DNA of 64,000 bases from JAHIYG01 sp041306075 (lineage in GTDB: Archaea; Altiarchaeota; Altiarchaeia; IMC4; SCGC-AAA252-I15). Below are positions 8,694 through 15,934 of this stretch, one piece after another (positions within the stretch are counted from its first letter, which is position 1; every line of letters begins with the position of its first letter). The DNA is taken from positions 14,983-78,982 of the forward strand of contig JBFYKH010000071.1 of assembly GCA_041306075.1 (NCBI GenBank). The letters are read 5' to 3'. Position numbers and translations under genes: made by a program. A model generated the notes under the pieces. The model did not search any database, was not told the origin of the DNA, and saw only the letters and a program-made list of their open reading frames with translations.

Positions 8694-8849
8694 ATGGGCA
8701 TGAGCAAGAAGGACCTTTCGAAGGCGAGGGCGAAGCTGAAGGCGAGGATAGAGGAGCTCGAGGAGAAGGTCCGGGTGGACCCCCTGAAGAGGAACCCGAG
8801 GAACCACGAGGAGCTGGCGAAATTAAAGCGGGAGCTCGAGGCCACCTAG
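8694..8849 (+). CDS. small highly charged helical protein (51 aa)
   Basis: ATG at 8694, 14 bp after the pilin stop, TAG at 8847-8849; GGTG lies about 8 bp before the ATG. The product (MGMSKKDLSKARAKLKARIE onward) is almost entirely Lys/Arg/Glu/Leu with heptad-like spacing, interrupted by VDPLKRNPRN. That predicts two amphipathic helices joined by a short turn. Third-position GC matches neighbouring real genes. The family is not recognised. Its position suggests co-transcription with the pilin gene. Confidence 0.6.
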   Translation: MGMSKKDLSKARAKLKARIEELEEKVRVDPLKRNPRNHEELAKLKRELEAT

Positions 8850-8940
8850 GATTCTGATGGACGGGCACAGCCCCCTGTGGCTGCCTGTTGGCCGGCTGAT
8901 TCAACAGCCTGTCCGCGTTTCATCCTGCGCAGGCGGCGTT

Positions 8941-10035
8941 TTACTTCAGCCTTCTTGCTATGTGCCCCGCCAGCAGCATGTGGTCTGCAAGGACGAGGCT
9001 CATCATCGCCTCAACCACCGGCACCGCCCTCGGGATGATGCAGGGGTCGTGCCTGCCCTCGATTTCTATGTACGCATTCCTGCCGGCGTTCAGGTCCACC
9101 GTCCTCTGCCTCCTCCTTATGGACGCCGTCGGCTTGAAGGCCACCCTCACAAAGACCGGCATGCCGTTGGAGATTCCGCCCTGGATTCCGCCGCTGTTGT
9201 TGCTCCTCGTCCTGACGGCCCCCCCCTCATAGCAGAACTCGTCGTTGACGGCGCTGCCCCTCATCGAGGCGGCTTCGAACCCGATGCCGAACTCCACCCC
9301 CCTGGCGGCCGGGATGGACATCAGTGCGCCGGCGATGTCAGCGGTCAGCTTCCCGAACACCGGCTCCCCGAGCCCGGCGGGCAGGTTGTATGCCGCGCAC
9401 TCGACGACGCCACCGAGCGAGTCGCCGCCCCTCACAGCCTCCCTGACCTCGGCCTCCATCCTGGCCGAGTCCTCCATGCTGAGAGCCCTAGCCTTGTTCG
9501 CGTCGATGAGGTCCCTTATGCCCTTGACCGGGGCGTCCAGCGACTCCTTCGACTTCGCGGCGCCTATCTGCTTGGCGTATGCCACGACATCTATCCCGTG
9601 GCTCATGAGGAGCTTCGCCGCGACGGCTCCCGCCGCGACCCGGCCTACGGTCTCCCTCGCGGAGCTTCTGCCGCCGCCGCGCCAGTCCACGTGGCCGTAC
9701 TTCATCCTCCACGCGTAGTCGGCGTGGCCCGGCCTCGGCTTACTCATGATGTCGCGGTACCTGCTAGAGTCCGCATCGGTGTTCCTGACGACGACAGCTA
9801 TCGGCGTCCCGAGCGTCCTGCCCTCGAAGACGCCCGACAAAACCTCGGCTTTGTCGGCCTCCGACCTCCGGGTGGTGAGCTCGCTCTGGCCGGGACGCCT
9901 CCTGTCCAACGCCCTCTGCACGTCCTCGACCGCGAGCTCAAGGCCGCTAGGGCACCCGTCCACGACGCAGCCTACGGCGGCGCCGTGGCTCTCCCCGAAC
10001 GTCGTCGCCCTGAAGAGCCTGCCGAACGTGTTCAC
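8941..10035 (-). CDS. aroC: chorismate synthase
   Basis: Converts 5-enolpyruvylshikimate-3-phosphate to chorismate, the last step of the common aromatic pathway, using reduced FMN. 364 residues, normal length. Family signatures are GESHGAAVGCVVDGCPSG near the N terminus, the GRSSARETVGRVAAGAVA segment mid-protein, and the C-terminal RHDPCIIPRAVPVVEAM motif. The GTG at 10035 lies 26-27 bp from a TATA element shared with the divergent malic enzyme. EPSP synthase (aroA, upstream step) is encoded at 12951-14219. Confidence 0.97.
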   Translation of the reverse strand: MNTFGRLFRATTFGESHGAAVGCVVDGCPSGLELAVEDVQRALDRRRPGQSELTTRRSEADKAEVLSGVFEGRTLGTPIAVVVRNTDADSSRYRDIMSKPRPGHADYAWRMKYGHVDWRGGGRSSARETVGRVAAGAVAAKLLMSHGIDVVAYAKQIGAAKSKESLDAPVKGIRDLIDANKARALSMEDSARMEAEVREAVRGGDSLGGVVECAAYNLPAGLGEPVFGKLTADIAGALMSIPAARGVEFGIGFEAASMRGSAVNDEFCYEGGAVRTRSNNSGGIQGGISNGMPVFVRVAFKPTASIRRRQRTVDLNAGRNAYIEIEGRHDPCIIPRAVPVVEAMMSLVLADHMLLAGHIARRLK

Positions 10036-10057
10036 CGCTTAGAGAATACGGTTCTGC

Positions 10058-10065
10058 ATATTTAT
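10058..10065. promoter_or_regulatory. shared bidirectional TATA element aroC / malic enzyme
   Basis: ATATTTAT is centred between the aroC GTG (10035) and the malic enzyme ATG (10089), 26-27 bp from each. The element is nearly self-complementary, and it is the only AT-rich box in the 53-bp intergenic space. Confidence 0.6.
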
Positions 10066-10088
10066 CCCTGCGCTACCCATTTTTTTCC

Positions 10089-11453
10089 ATGTCCGACAAC
10101 GAAATGATACCTGAGGACGACCCGGCGCTCGTCTACCACCGCCGGCGGGGCCTGCAGGGCCCCGGGAAGCTTGCGACCGTGATGACGCGGCCTTTCCGCG
10201 GCAGGGAGGACCTCTCTCTGGCTTACACGCCCGGGGTAGCGAAGCCGTGCCTTGCGATACAGCGGGACCCGGACCGGGTCTACGAGTTCACCGGGAAGGG
10301 CAACACGGTCGCGGTCGTGACGGACGGCACAGCCGTCCTCGGGCTCGGCGATATCGGGCCGGCGGCGGGCCTGCCCGTGATGGAAGGCAAATCCATACTC
10401 TTCCGCATGCTGTCCGGCGTCGACTCTTTCCCCCTCTGCCTGAACACCAAGGACCCGGACAGGATAGTCGAGGCCGTGAAGGCGATAGAGCCCGGGATAG
10501 GCGGCGTCAACCTCGAGGACATCAGCGCACCACGCTGCTTCGAAGTGGAGCGGCGGCTGAAGGAGGCGATGGGCGTGCCGGTGTTCCACGACGACCAGCA
10601 CGGGACTGCCGTCGTGACTCTCGCCGGCCTCATAAATTCGCTCTCCGTCGTCGGCAAGAGGATATCGGACGTCAGGATAGTCTTCAACGGCGCCGGGGCG
10701 GCCGGGATGGCCTGCGCCAAATTCTACATGGCGGCCGGCGTCAGGGACGTGATACTCTGCGACACCAAGGGGACCATCTACGAGGGCCGCACTGAGGGGA
10801 TGAACCCCTACAAGGACGAGATAGCCAAGGTCACGAACAGGGAGGACATACGTGGGACGCTCGCGGACGCGATGAAGGGGGCGGACATATTCGCGGGCAT
10901 GTCCGCCGGCAACGTCGTTTCCGAAGACATGGTGCGGTCCATGGCGGACCGCGCCATCGTATTCGCCTGCGCGAATCCCGTGCCGGAGATAATGCCCGAG
11001 AAGGCGAAGGCCGCGGGGGCGATGGTCGTTGCGACCGGCCGCTCAGACTACCCGAACCAGGTTAACAACGTCCTCGGCTTCCCTGGCATATTCCGGGGGG
11101 CGCTCGACACCAGGGCGAGGGACATCAACCACGAGATGAAGCTCGCCGCGGCGTACGCCCTGGCAGGGCTCGTCTCCGAGGAGGAGCTTGCGGAAGGAAA
11201 GGTGATTCCCGCGCCGCTCGACCCGAGGGTGGCGCCGGCCGTCGCGTCGGCAGTCGCAATCGCCGCCATGAAGAGCGGCGTCGCAAGGCTGACGGTGGAT
11301 CCGAAGGACGTCGAACGCCACACCCGCGAGATGGTGGACGAGGCCCGAAGGCTCGCGGCGGTTCTGAACCCGGAAGCGCTCAGGATGCTCGAGCCGGACG
11401 CGCCCCGGACTGGCGCCAGGAGGGGGGCCGGATGGAAGAACAGGCTGAAGTGA
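10089..11453 (+). CDS. malic enzyme (oxaloacetate-decarboxylating malate dehydrogenase)
   Basis: Interconverts malate and pyruvate plus CO2 with NAD(P). 454 residues, the short microbial malic enzyme form. Seen: the SLAYTPGVAKPC loop, TDGTAVLGLGDIGP, the metal/substrate segment EDISAPRCFEVE and FHDDQHGTAVVT, the dinucleotide fold GAGAAGMACAKF, and NNVLGFPGIFRGALD. NAD versus NADP preference cannot be decided. The ATG at 10089 has a TATA box 27 bp upstream. It is followed by the two fumarase subunits with overlaps, so the operon can carry fumarate to malate to pyruvate. Confidence 0.95.
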   Translation: MSDNEMIPEDDPALVYHRRRGLQGPGKLATVMTRPFRGREDLSLAYTPGVAKPCLAIQRDPDRVYEFTGKGNTVAVVTDGTAVLGLGDIGPAAGLPVMEGKSILFRMLSGVDSFPLCLNTKDPDRIVEAVKAIEPGIGGVNLEDISAPRCFEVERRLKEAMGVPVFHDDQHGTAVVTLAGLINSLSVVGKRISDVRIVFNGAGAAGMACAKFYMAAGVRDVILCDTKGTIYEGRTEGMNPYKDEIAKVTNREDIRGTLADAMKGADIFAGMSAGNVVSEDMVRSMADRAIVFACANPVPEIMPEKAKAAGAMVVATGRSDYPNQVNNVLGFPGIFRGALDTRARDINHEMKLAAAYALAGLVSEEELAEGKVIPAPLDPRVAPAVASAVAIAAMKSGVARLTVDPKDVERHTREMVDEARRLAAVLNPEALRMLEPDAPRTGARRGAGWKNRLK

Positions 11454-12283
11454 AGGCGCTCGCGAACCTCATACGCTCGTGCGCCACCGGCCTGCCGAAG
11501 GACGTCGAGGCCGCACTGCGGAAGGCGAGGGACAGGGAGTCCGGCGCGGCGACGAAGACGCTGTCGGCGATTCTCTGGAACGTCCGGCTGGCGAGGGGGA
11601 GGTCGGTCCCCCTGTGCCAGGACACAGGCACGCCCGTGTTCTACGTCACATGTCCCCCGACCGCGGACCGGAAACGCATACGCGAAGCCGTCGCCGAGGC
11701 GGTCCGGGCGGCGACGGCATCGGTGCCCCTCAGGCCCAACGCGGCCGACCCGTTGTCGGGCGTCAACTCGGGAGACAACACCGGCGTCAACACGCCGCCC
11801 ATCCATTTCGCAGAATGGGACGGGGGCTCCGTGCGGTACGAACTCCTCCTGAAGGGCGGGGGCTCGGAGAACGTCACCCGCCTCTACACGCTCCCAGACG
11901 ACTCACTGTCGGCGGGGCGGGACATCGGAGGCGTCGAACGGTGCGTCCTGGCCGCCGTCCAAAAGGCGCAGGGCAACGGCTGCCCGCCGTACGTCATAGG
12001 TGTCGGCATAGGCGGTATGGCGGACTCGTCCATCGCGCTCGCCAAGAGACAGCTCATGCGGGCGGTCGGGGACGTGAACCCGGACGGGGAGTTGAGGGCG
12101 TTCGAGAAGAGAGTCCTCGCCAAAATCAACCGCCTCGGCATAGGCCCCATGGGCCTCGGCGGCAAAACCACGGCGCTGGCCGTTAAGGCGGCAGGGCAGC
12201 ACCGGCACCCGGCATCTTACTTCGTTGCGGTCTCGTTCGGCTGCTGGGCCCTCAGGCGGGGGGCAGTGGAGGCGAAGCCGTGA
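11432..12283 (+). CDS. fumA: class I fumarate hydratase, alpha (N-terminal) subunit
   Basis: Iron-sulfur subunit of two-component class I fumarase, which hydrates fumarate to malate. 283 residues. Cluster cysteines are expected in LCQDTGTPVF, in VERCVLAAV and in SFGCWALRRG. Substrate motifs NSGDNTGVNTPP and GIGGMADSS are present. The ATG at 11432 overlaps the end of the malic enzyme by 22 bp. A GTG at 11450 would give the 4-bp GTGA overlap seen elsewhere in this window and is a credible alternative. The symbol is by family; related class I enzymes such as tartrate dehydratase are excluded mainly by the malic enzyme context. Confidence 0.9.
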   Translation: MEEQAEVKALANLIRSCATGLPKDVEAALRKARDRESGAATKTLSAILWNVRLARGRSVPLCQDTGTPVFYVTCPPTADRKRIREAVAEAVRAATASVPLRPNAADPLSGVNSGDNTGVNTPPIHFAEWDGGSVRYELLLKGGGSENVTRLYTLPDDSLSAGRDIGGVERCVLAAVQKAQGNGCPPYVIGVGIGGMADSSIALAKRQLMRAVGDVNPDGELRAFEKRVLAKINRLGIGPMGLGGKTTALAVKAAGQHRHPASYFVAVSFGCWALRRGAVEAKP

Positions 12284-12840
12284 AGCTGAAGACGCCGCTC
12301 GACGAGCGCACGGTGAGGGCTCTTAAGGCGGGCGGCCAGGTGCAGCTCACCGGGACCATAGTCACCGCCCGCGACGCGGCCCACAAACGCCTCGTCCAGG
12401 GCGGCAGGCCACCGTTCAGCCTGAACGTCATCTACCATTGTGGCCCCATCGTCAAGGGCGGCCGCGTAATCTCAGCCGGCCCCACGACGTCGATGCGGGA
12501 GGAGCCTTACGAGGCGGACGTCATACGGGAATACGGCGTCAGGGCTGTGATAGGGAAAGGCGGCATGGGCGAGCGGACGAGGACAGCCCTTATGAGGCAC
12601 GGCTGCGTCTACCTCGCAGCCGTCGGCGGCGCCGGCGTCCTCATGGCCGACAGGATACGGCGGGTGAAGGCGGTCCACATGCTCGAGGAACTTGGGCCGA
12701 CGGAGGCGTTCTGGGCGCTTGAGGTGGAGGACCTGCCGCTCACGGTAGCGATGGACGCGGCAGGCGGCAGCCTGTACGAACGGGTCGAGGAGGAGTCGCT
12801 TCGGCGCATGAAGGCGTTATTCAACGAGGGCGCGGGTTAG
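12280..12840 (+). CDS. fumB: class I fumarate hydratase, beta (C-terminal) subunit
   Basis: Partner of the preceding subunit, 186 residues. Characteristic segments are LTGTIVTARDAAHKRL, YHCGPIV, the SAGPTTSMREEPYE loop and VIGKGGMGERT. The GTG at 12280 overlaps the alpha stop as GTGA, setting the start and implying coupled translation. It ends 6 bp before the stop of the convergent 35-codon ORF. Confidence 0.92.
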   Translation: MKLKTPLDERTVRALKAGGQVQLTGTIVTARDAAHKRLVQGGRPPFSLNVIYHCGPIVKGGRVISAGPTTSMREEPYEADVIREYGVRAVIGKGGMGERTRTALMRHGCVYLAAVGGAGVLMADRIRRVKAVHMLEELGPTEAFWALEVEDLPLTVAMDAAGGSLYERVEEESLRRMKALFNEGAG

Positions 12841-12846
12841 CAGCTC

Positions 12847-12954
12847 CTACTTCCCCCTCAGGGAGTCCCATATCATCCCGAAGCCCAGTTTCATCTCGCT
12901 TAGGCCGTAGTCCGTCATCGTCTTCCAGAGGCGGAACGTCCCCCTTATGTTCAT
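12847..12954 (-). CDS. 35-residue microprotein translationally coupled to aroA
   Basis: The ATG at 12954 overlaps the aroA TGA as ATGA, the coupling signature used by well-supported operon genes here. The TAG is at 12847-12849. The product begins MNIRGTFRLWKTMTDYGLSE and is basic, with an amphipathic central stretch rich in Met/Trp/Phe/Leu; no membrane segment or metal motif is visible. It fills the gap between aroA and fumB exactly. The family is not recognised. It may be a small structural or membrane-peripheral peptide, or a degenerate remnant. Confidence 0.45.
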   Translation of the reverse strand: MNIRGTFRLWKTMTDYGLSEMKLGFGMIWDSLRGK

Positions 12955-14219
12955 GCTATCTTCGCCCCCAACCCGTTCATGACATCCTTGAATCCCGGGA
13001 ACGTGACGTCGACGTGCTCGGCGCCTGAGACGACAGTCTCCCCCGAGGCCTTCAGCCCAGCCACCGAGAGCGCCATTATGACCCGGTGGTCCAGCCAGCC
13101 GTCCACCGCCGCGCCCCTCAGGGCGCCGCCCCGTATCGAAAGGCCGTCCGGCCTCTCAGCCACCTTGGCGCCCATCTTCGCAAGCTCGGTGGCCATCGCA
13201 TTCAGCCTGTCGCACTCCTTCAGCCTCGCGTGGGCCGCGTTCACTATCTCGGTGCGTCCCCTGGCGTGCGCCCCGAGGACGGAGACTATGGGCACCAGGT
13301 CCGGCGAATCCGACAGGTCGACGGTGACTCCGGCGAGCCTCCCGTCCGAACGGACCGTGACCGAGTCCCGGCCGGTGTCCACGTCCGCCCCCATCTCGGA
13401 AAGGACGGACAGAATCCTCCTGTCCGCCTGCAGCGAGTCCGGTGCGAGGTTCCCCACCGTCACCTCCGAGTCGGTGATGGCCGCGGCCGCCAGTATGAAC
13501 GCCGCCGAGCTGTAGTCCCCCTCGACGGTGTAGTCGACCGCCCGGTAGACCTGGCCGGATGCGACCGCGAACCTCCTGTACCCGCTGTTCTCGGCCTTGA
13601 CGCCGTACAGCCCCATCATCCTGACGGTCAGGTCGACGTAGGGCCTGCTCTTCAGGGGCGAAGTCAGCTCCAAGGCCACGTCAGCCTTCGCGTACGGCGA
13701 CGCCATCAGGAGGGCGCTCACGAACTGGCTCGAGACGTCCCCCGGCATCCTGCATACCCCGCCCCTGAGCGGGCCCTCCACGACAGCGGGCGGCAGGCCG
13801 CCGTCCGAAGAAACCGTAACCCCAAGCTGTGAGAGCGCGCCAAGGAGCGGCCCAAGCGGCCTCCTCCTGACGGAATCGTCCCCCGTCAGGGTGACTCTTC
13901 CCATGGCGAGCGCGGCAAGCGCGGCGCATATCCTGATTGTCGTCCCGGAGTTCAGCGTGTCCACGACGGCGTCCGGCGCCCTGAGCCTCCCGGCCGTGCC
14001 GGCGATGGACGCGCTCCCGCCGCGCAACTCGACCTTTCCCCCGAACATCCTGCACGCGTTGAATGCGGCTTCGGTGTCCCTTGACACAAGCGGCGAACGC
14101 ACCGTCGAAACCCCGTCGGCGAGCAGGCTCGACAGGACGGCCCTGATGGTGTAGGACTTGCTTGCGGGCGCCTCGGCCGTTCCGCCGAGCTTCCCGGCGG
14201 GCTGAATCCTGAATTCCAT
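12951..14219 (-). CDS. aroA: 3-phosphoshikimate 1-carboxyvinyltransferase (EPSP synthase)
   Basis: Joins shikimate-3-phosphate and PEP in aromatic amino acid synthesis. 422 residues, typical length. Motifs: the N-terminal KSYTIRAVLSSLLADG (phosphate-binding Lys), the LNSGTTIRICAALAAL signature, GDDSVRRRPLGPLL, SSQFVSALLMA, and the C-terminal DHRVIMALSVAGL. The ATG at 14219 is followed downstream by the coupled 35-codon ORF. AroC, the next enzyme, is at 8941-10035 but in a separate transcription unit. Confidence 0.97.
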   Translation of the reverse strand: MEFRIQPAGKLGGTAEAPASKSYTIRAVLSSLLADGVSTVRSPLVSRDTEAAFNACRMFGGKVELRGGSASIAGTAGRLRAPDAVVDTLNSGTTIRICAALAALAMGRVTLTGDDSVRRRPLGPLLGALSQLGVTVSSDGGLPPAVVEGPLRGGVCRMPGDVSSQFVSALLMASPYAKADVALELTSPLKSRPYVDLTVRMMGLYGVKAENSGYRRFAVASGQVYRAVDYTVEGDYSSAAFILAAAAITDSEVTVGNLAPDSLQADRRILSVLSEMGADVDTGRDSVTVRSDGRLAGVTVDLSDSPDLVPIVSVLGAHARGRTEIVNAAHARLKECDRLNAMATELAKMGAKVAERPDGLSIRGGALRGAAVDGWLDHRVIMALSVAGLKASGETVVSGAEHVDVTFPGFKDVMNGLGAKIA

Positions 14220-14323
14220 ATCCCTAGTATTACGTTTAAGTCCTGCCTGATAATAAGCCCCCTAATACTCTCTTTTATATAGCCTTTGTGAGCATATTCA
14301 TAGACGCCCTGGGGTGGGATTCC

Positions 14324-15412
14324 ATGAACGCGGGACAAGGCAACGGCAACGGCGGGGCCCAAAGGAGCGGCACCAGCACCCCGGCATTCTGCGTCGCCCT
14401 CGCCGCATCCGGCGAGTGCAAGAGGATGCCATGCGACTCGCCATCGGATGTCAACGCAGTCGTCGAGAAATCCAGGGTGGCATGGGTCAACCACTCCGTC
14501 GACGACCTCAGGGTCAGGGGCGAGGAGATAGCGACCTCGATGGGCTTCAGCGCGGGCCTGGTCTCGAAGCTGCTGGAGTCGCACTTCTCCGACTACGAGG
14601 ACCGCGACAGCGAACTCGGGCTCATGGTGCCGGCGGTCACCGTGAAGAGCCTTGAGGTGACGGTCAACCCCCTCCTCATCCTCATGCGCAAGGGCATCAT
14701 ACTCACGATCACTAGCGGCGAGGTCTTCCGCCTAGTCCGGTTCTCCAGGTACGCGGACGCGTTCTTCAGGAAGATTCCCAAGAACGTCTCCTGGCAGGAC
14801 GTCCTCACGCTGACCCTCGTCAGGATAATCGACGAGAACAACGACCGCAACTTCGACCACCTCCGGGAGATAGAGTCCCAGGCCGACGAACTCAACAAGG
14901 ACCTAATGGACTCGAAGACGTCCCGACACAAGCTCGGCCCCGCGATATACAACATGAAGCACGCCCTCATCACGTACATGAACGTCCTGTGGGCGACCCT
15001 GGACGTGATAAACAACCTCCGCTACGGCGACGCCGAGGTGATAACGGACAACAGGAAGATACTGGAGCGGATAACCGTCCTTGCGACCGACGTCACGACC
15101 CACCTTGAGCTGTCGGAGCACATGAGCGAGGTCCTCGCCTCCGGCCTCGAGGTGCTGCAGAGCATCTACAACAACCAGCTGCAGATACTCAACAACCGCC
15201 TCGCGCTGCTCGTCGCGTACCTGACCATAATAGGGACCGCAATCCTAGTCCCGAACACGATAGCGACGGTCGCCGGCAACGGCATGTTCGAGTTCACGAA
15301 GGCCGACATCGACTGGTACCTGGCCCTCATCGTCGGCTCCACGCTCGCGGCGACGGCGCTGTCCTGGTGGGTGGTCAAGACGATGGGCCTCCTGCCTAAG
15401 AGCCCGGAGTGA
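14324..15412 (+). CDS. CorA-like divalent cation transporter lacking canonical GMN
   Basis: About 362 residues. There is a large alpha/beta plus coiled cytoplasmic domain, and two C-terminal transmembrane helices (about residues 298-320 and 330-352) as in the CorA/MIT superfamily. After TM1 the usual GMN filter is absent; the segment reads LVPNTIATVAGNGMFEF. A longer GTG start at 14288 is open, but the TATA box (TTTTATATA near 14272-14280) would place transcription start near 14303. GGGTGGG also lies about 6 bp before the ATG at 14324, so I chose the latter. A T-run follows the stop. Mg2+/Co2+ transport is family inference; selectivity is uncertain. Confidence 0.8.
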   Translation: MNAGQGNGNGGAQRSGTSTPAFCVALAASGECKRMPCDSPSDVNAVVEKSRVAWVNHSVDDLRVRGEEIATSMGFSAGLVSKLLESHFSDYEDRDSELGLMVPAVTVKSLEVTVNPLLILMRKGIILTITSGEVFRLVRFSRYADAFFRKIPKNVSWQDVLTLTLVRIIDENNDRNFDHLREIESQADELNKDLMDSKTSRHKLGPAIYNMKHALITYMNVLWATLDVINNLRYGDAEVITDNRKILERITVLATDVTTHLELSEHMSEVLASGLEVLQSIYNNQLQILNNRLALLVAYLTIIGTAILVPNTIATVAGNGMFEFTKADIDWYLALIVGSTLAATALSWWVVKTMGLLPKSPE

Positions 15413-15420
15413 CCCCATCG

Positions 15421-15426
15421 TTTTTT
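15421..15426 (+). terminator. T6 run after CorA-like gene
   Basis: Six consecutive T residues 9 bp after the stop codon, typical of archaeal oligo-T termination; no strong hairpin precedes it. Confidence 0.5.
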
Positions 15427-15466
15427 AAACCGTCGGATGCTATTAAATACCCGGAAGGTACTTAAG

Positions 15467-15880
15467 ATGGTCAAGACCGCGAAGGAGATAATGCACCAGC
15501 ACACGTTCGTCAAGGGCGAAACCTCCATACGCGATGTCGCGGAGCTAATGAGCCGCAAGAAGATAGGTTCCGTCCTGGTCGAGGTCTCCGAGGGCTTCGG
15601 CATGCTCAGCGAAAGGGACATCGTGGTCAAGGTCATAGTCGAGGGCAAGGACCCCAAGACGGTGAAGGCGAAGGACGTCATGTCCTACCCCGTGGTGACG
15701 ATAGACGCGGGCGCGGACCTGTATAAGGTATCCAGCCTCTTCACCAGCTACGACTTCAGGCGGCTCCCGGTCATGGAGAAGGGCAAGGTCATAGGCGTGC
15801 TGACGACGCGGGACGTGGCGAAACAGTTCATACCGCAGTTTTTCAAGGAATCCTACCATTTCCGGGATTTCAGGTTCTGA
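15467..15880 (+). CDS. tandem CBS-domain protein
   Basis: 137 residues made almost wholly of two CBS motifs: AKEIMHQHTFVKGETSIRDV to MLSERDIVVKVI, then AKDVMSYPVVTIDAGADL to VIGVLTTRDVAKQF. Such stand-alone pairs bind adenine nucleotides or SAM and regulate partner enzymes or channels; the partner is unknown. The upstream in-frame ATG at 15437 lies before the TATA box (TATTAAATA, 15441-15449), so the leaderless ATG at 15467 is preferred. It sits between a CorA-like transporter and the H+-PPase, which might be its targets, though CBS pairs are often unlinked. Confidence 0.85.
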   Translation: MVKTAKEIMHQHTFVKGETSIRDVAELMSRKKIGSVLVEVSEGFGMLSERDIVVKVIVEGKDPKTVKAKDVMSYPVVTIDAGADLYKVSSLFTSYDFRRLPVMEKGKVIGVLTTRDVAKQFIPQFFKESYHFRDFRF

Positions 15881-15934
15881 CCTGTGGACGTATTTATACT
15901 ACGTCTCCGTGATTTATAGGCTAGGTGATTGTGT

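Noticed and set aside
12280..12840. Tartrate dehydratase subunits instead of fumarase
   Set aside because: Same family, but coupling to malic enzyme and sequence motifs make fumarase the simpler reading; not fully excluded.
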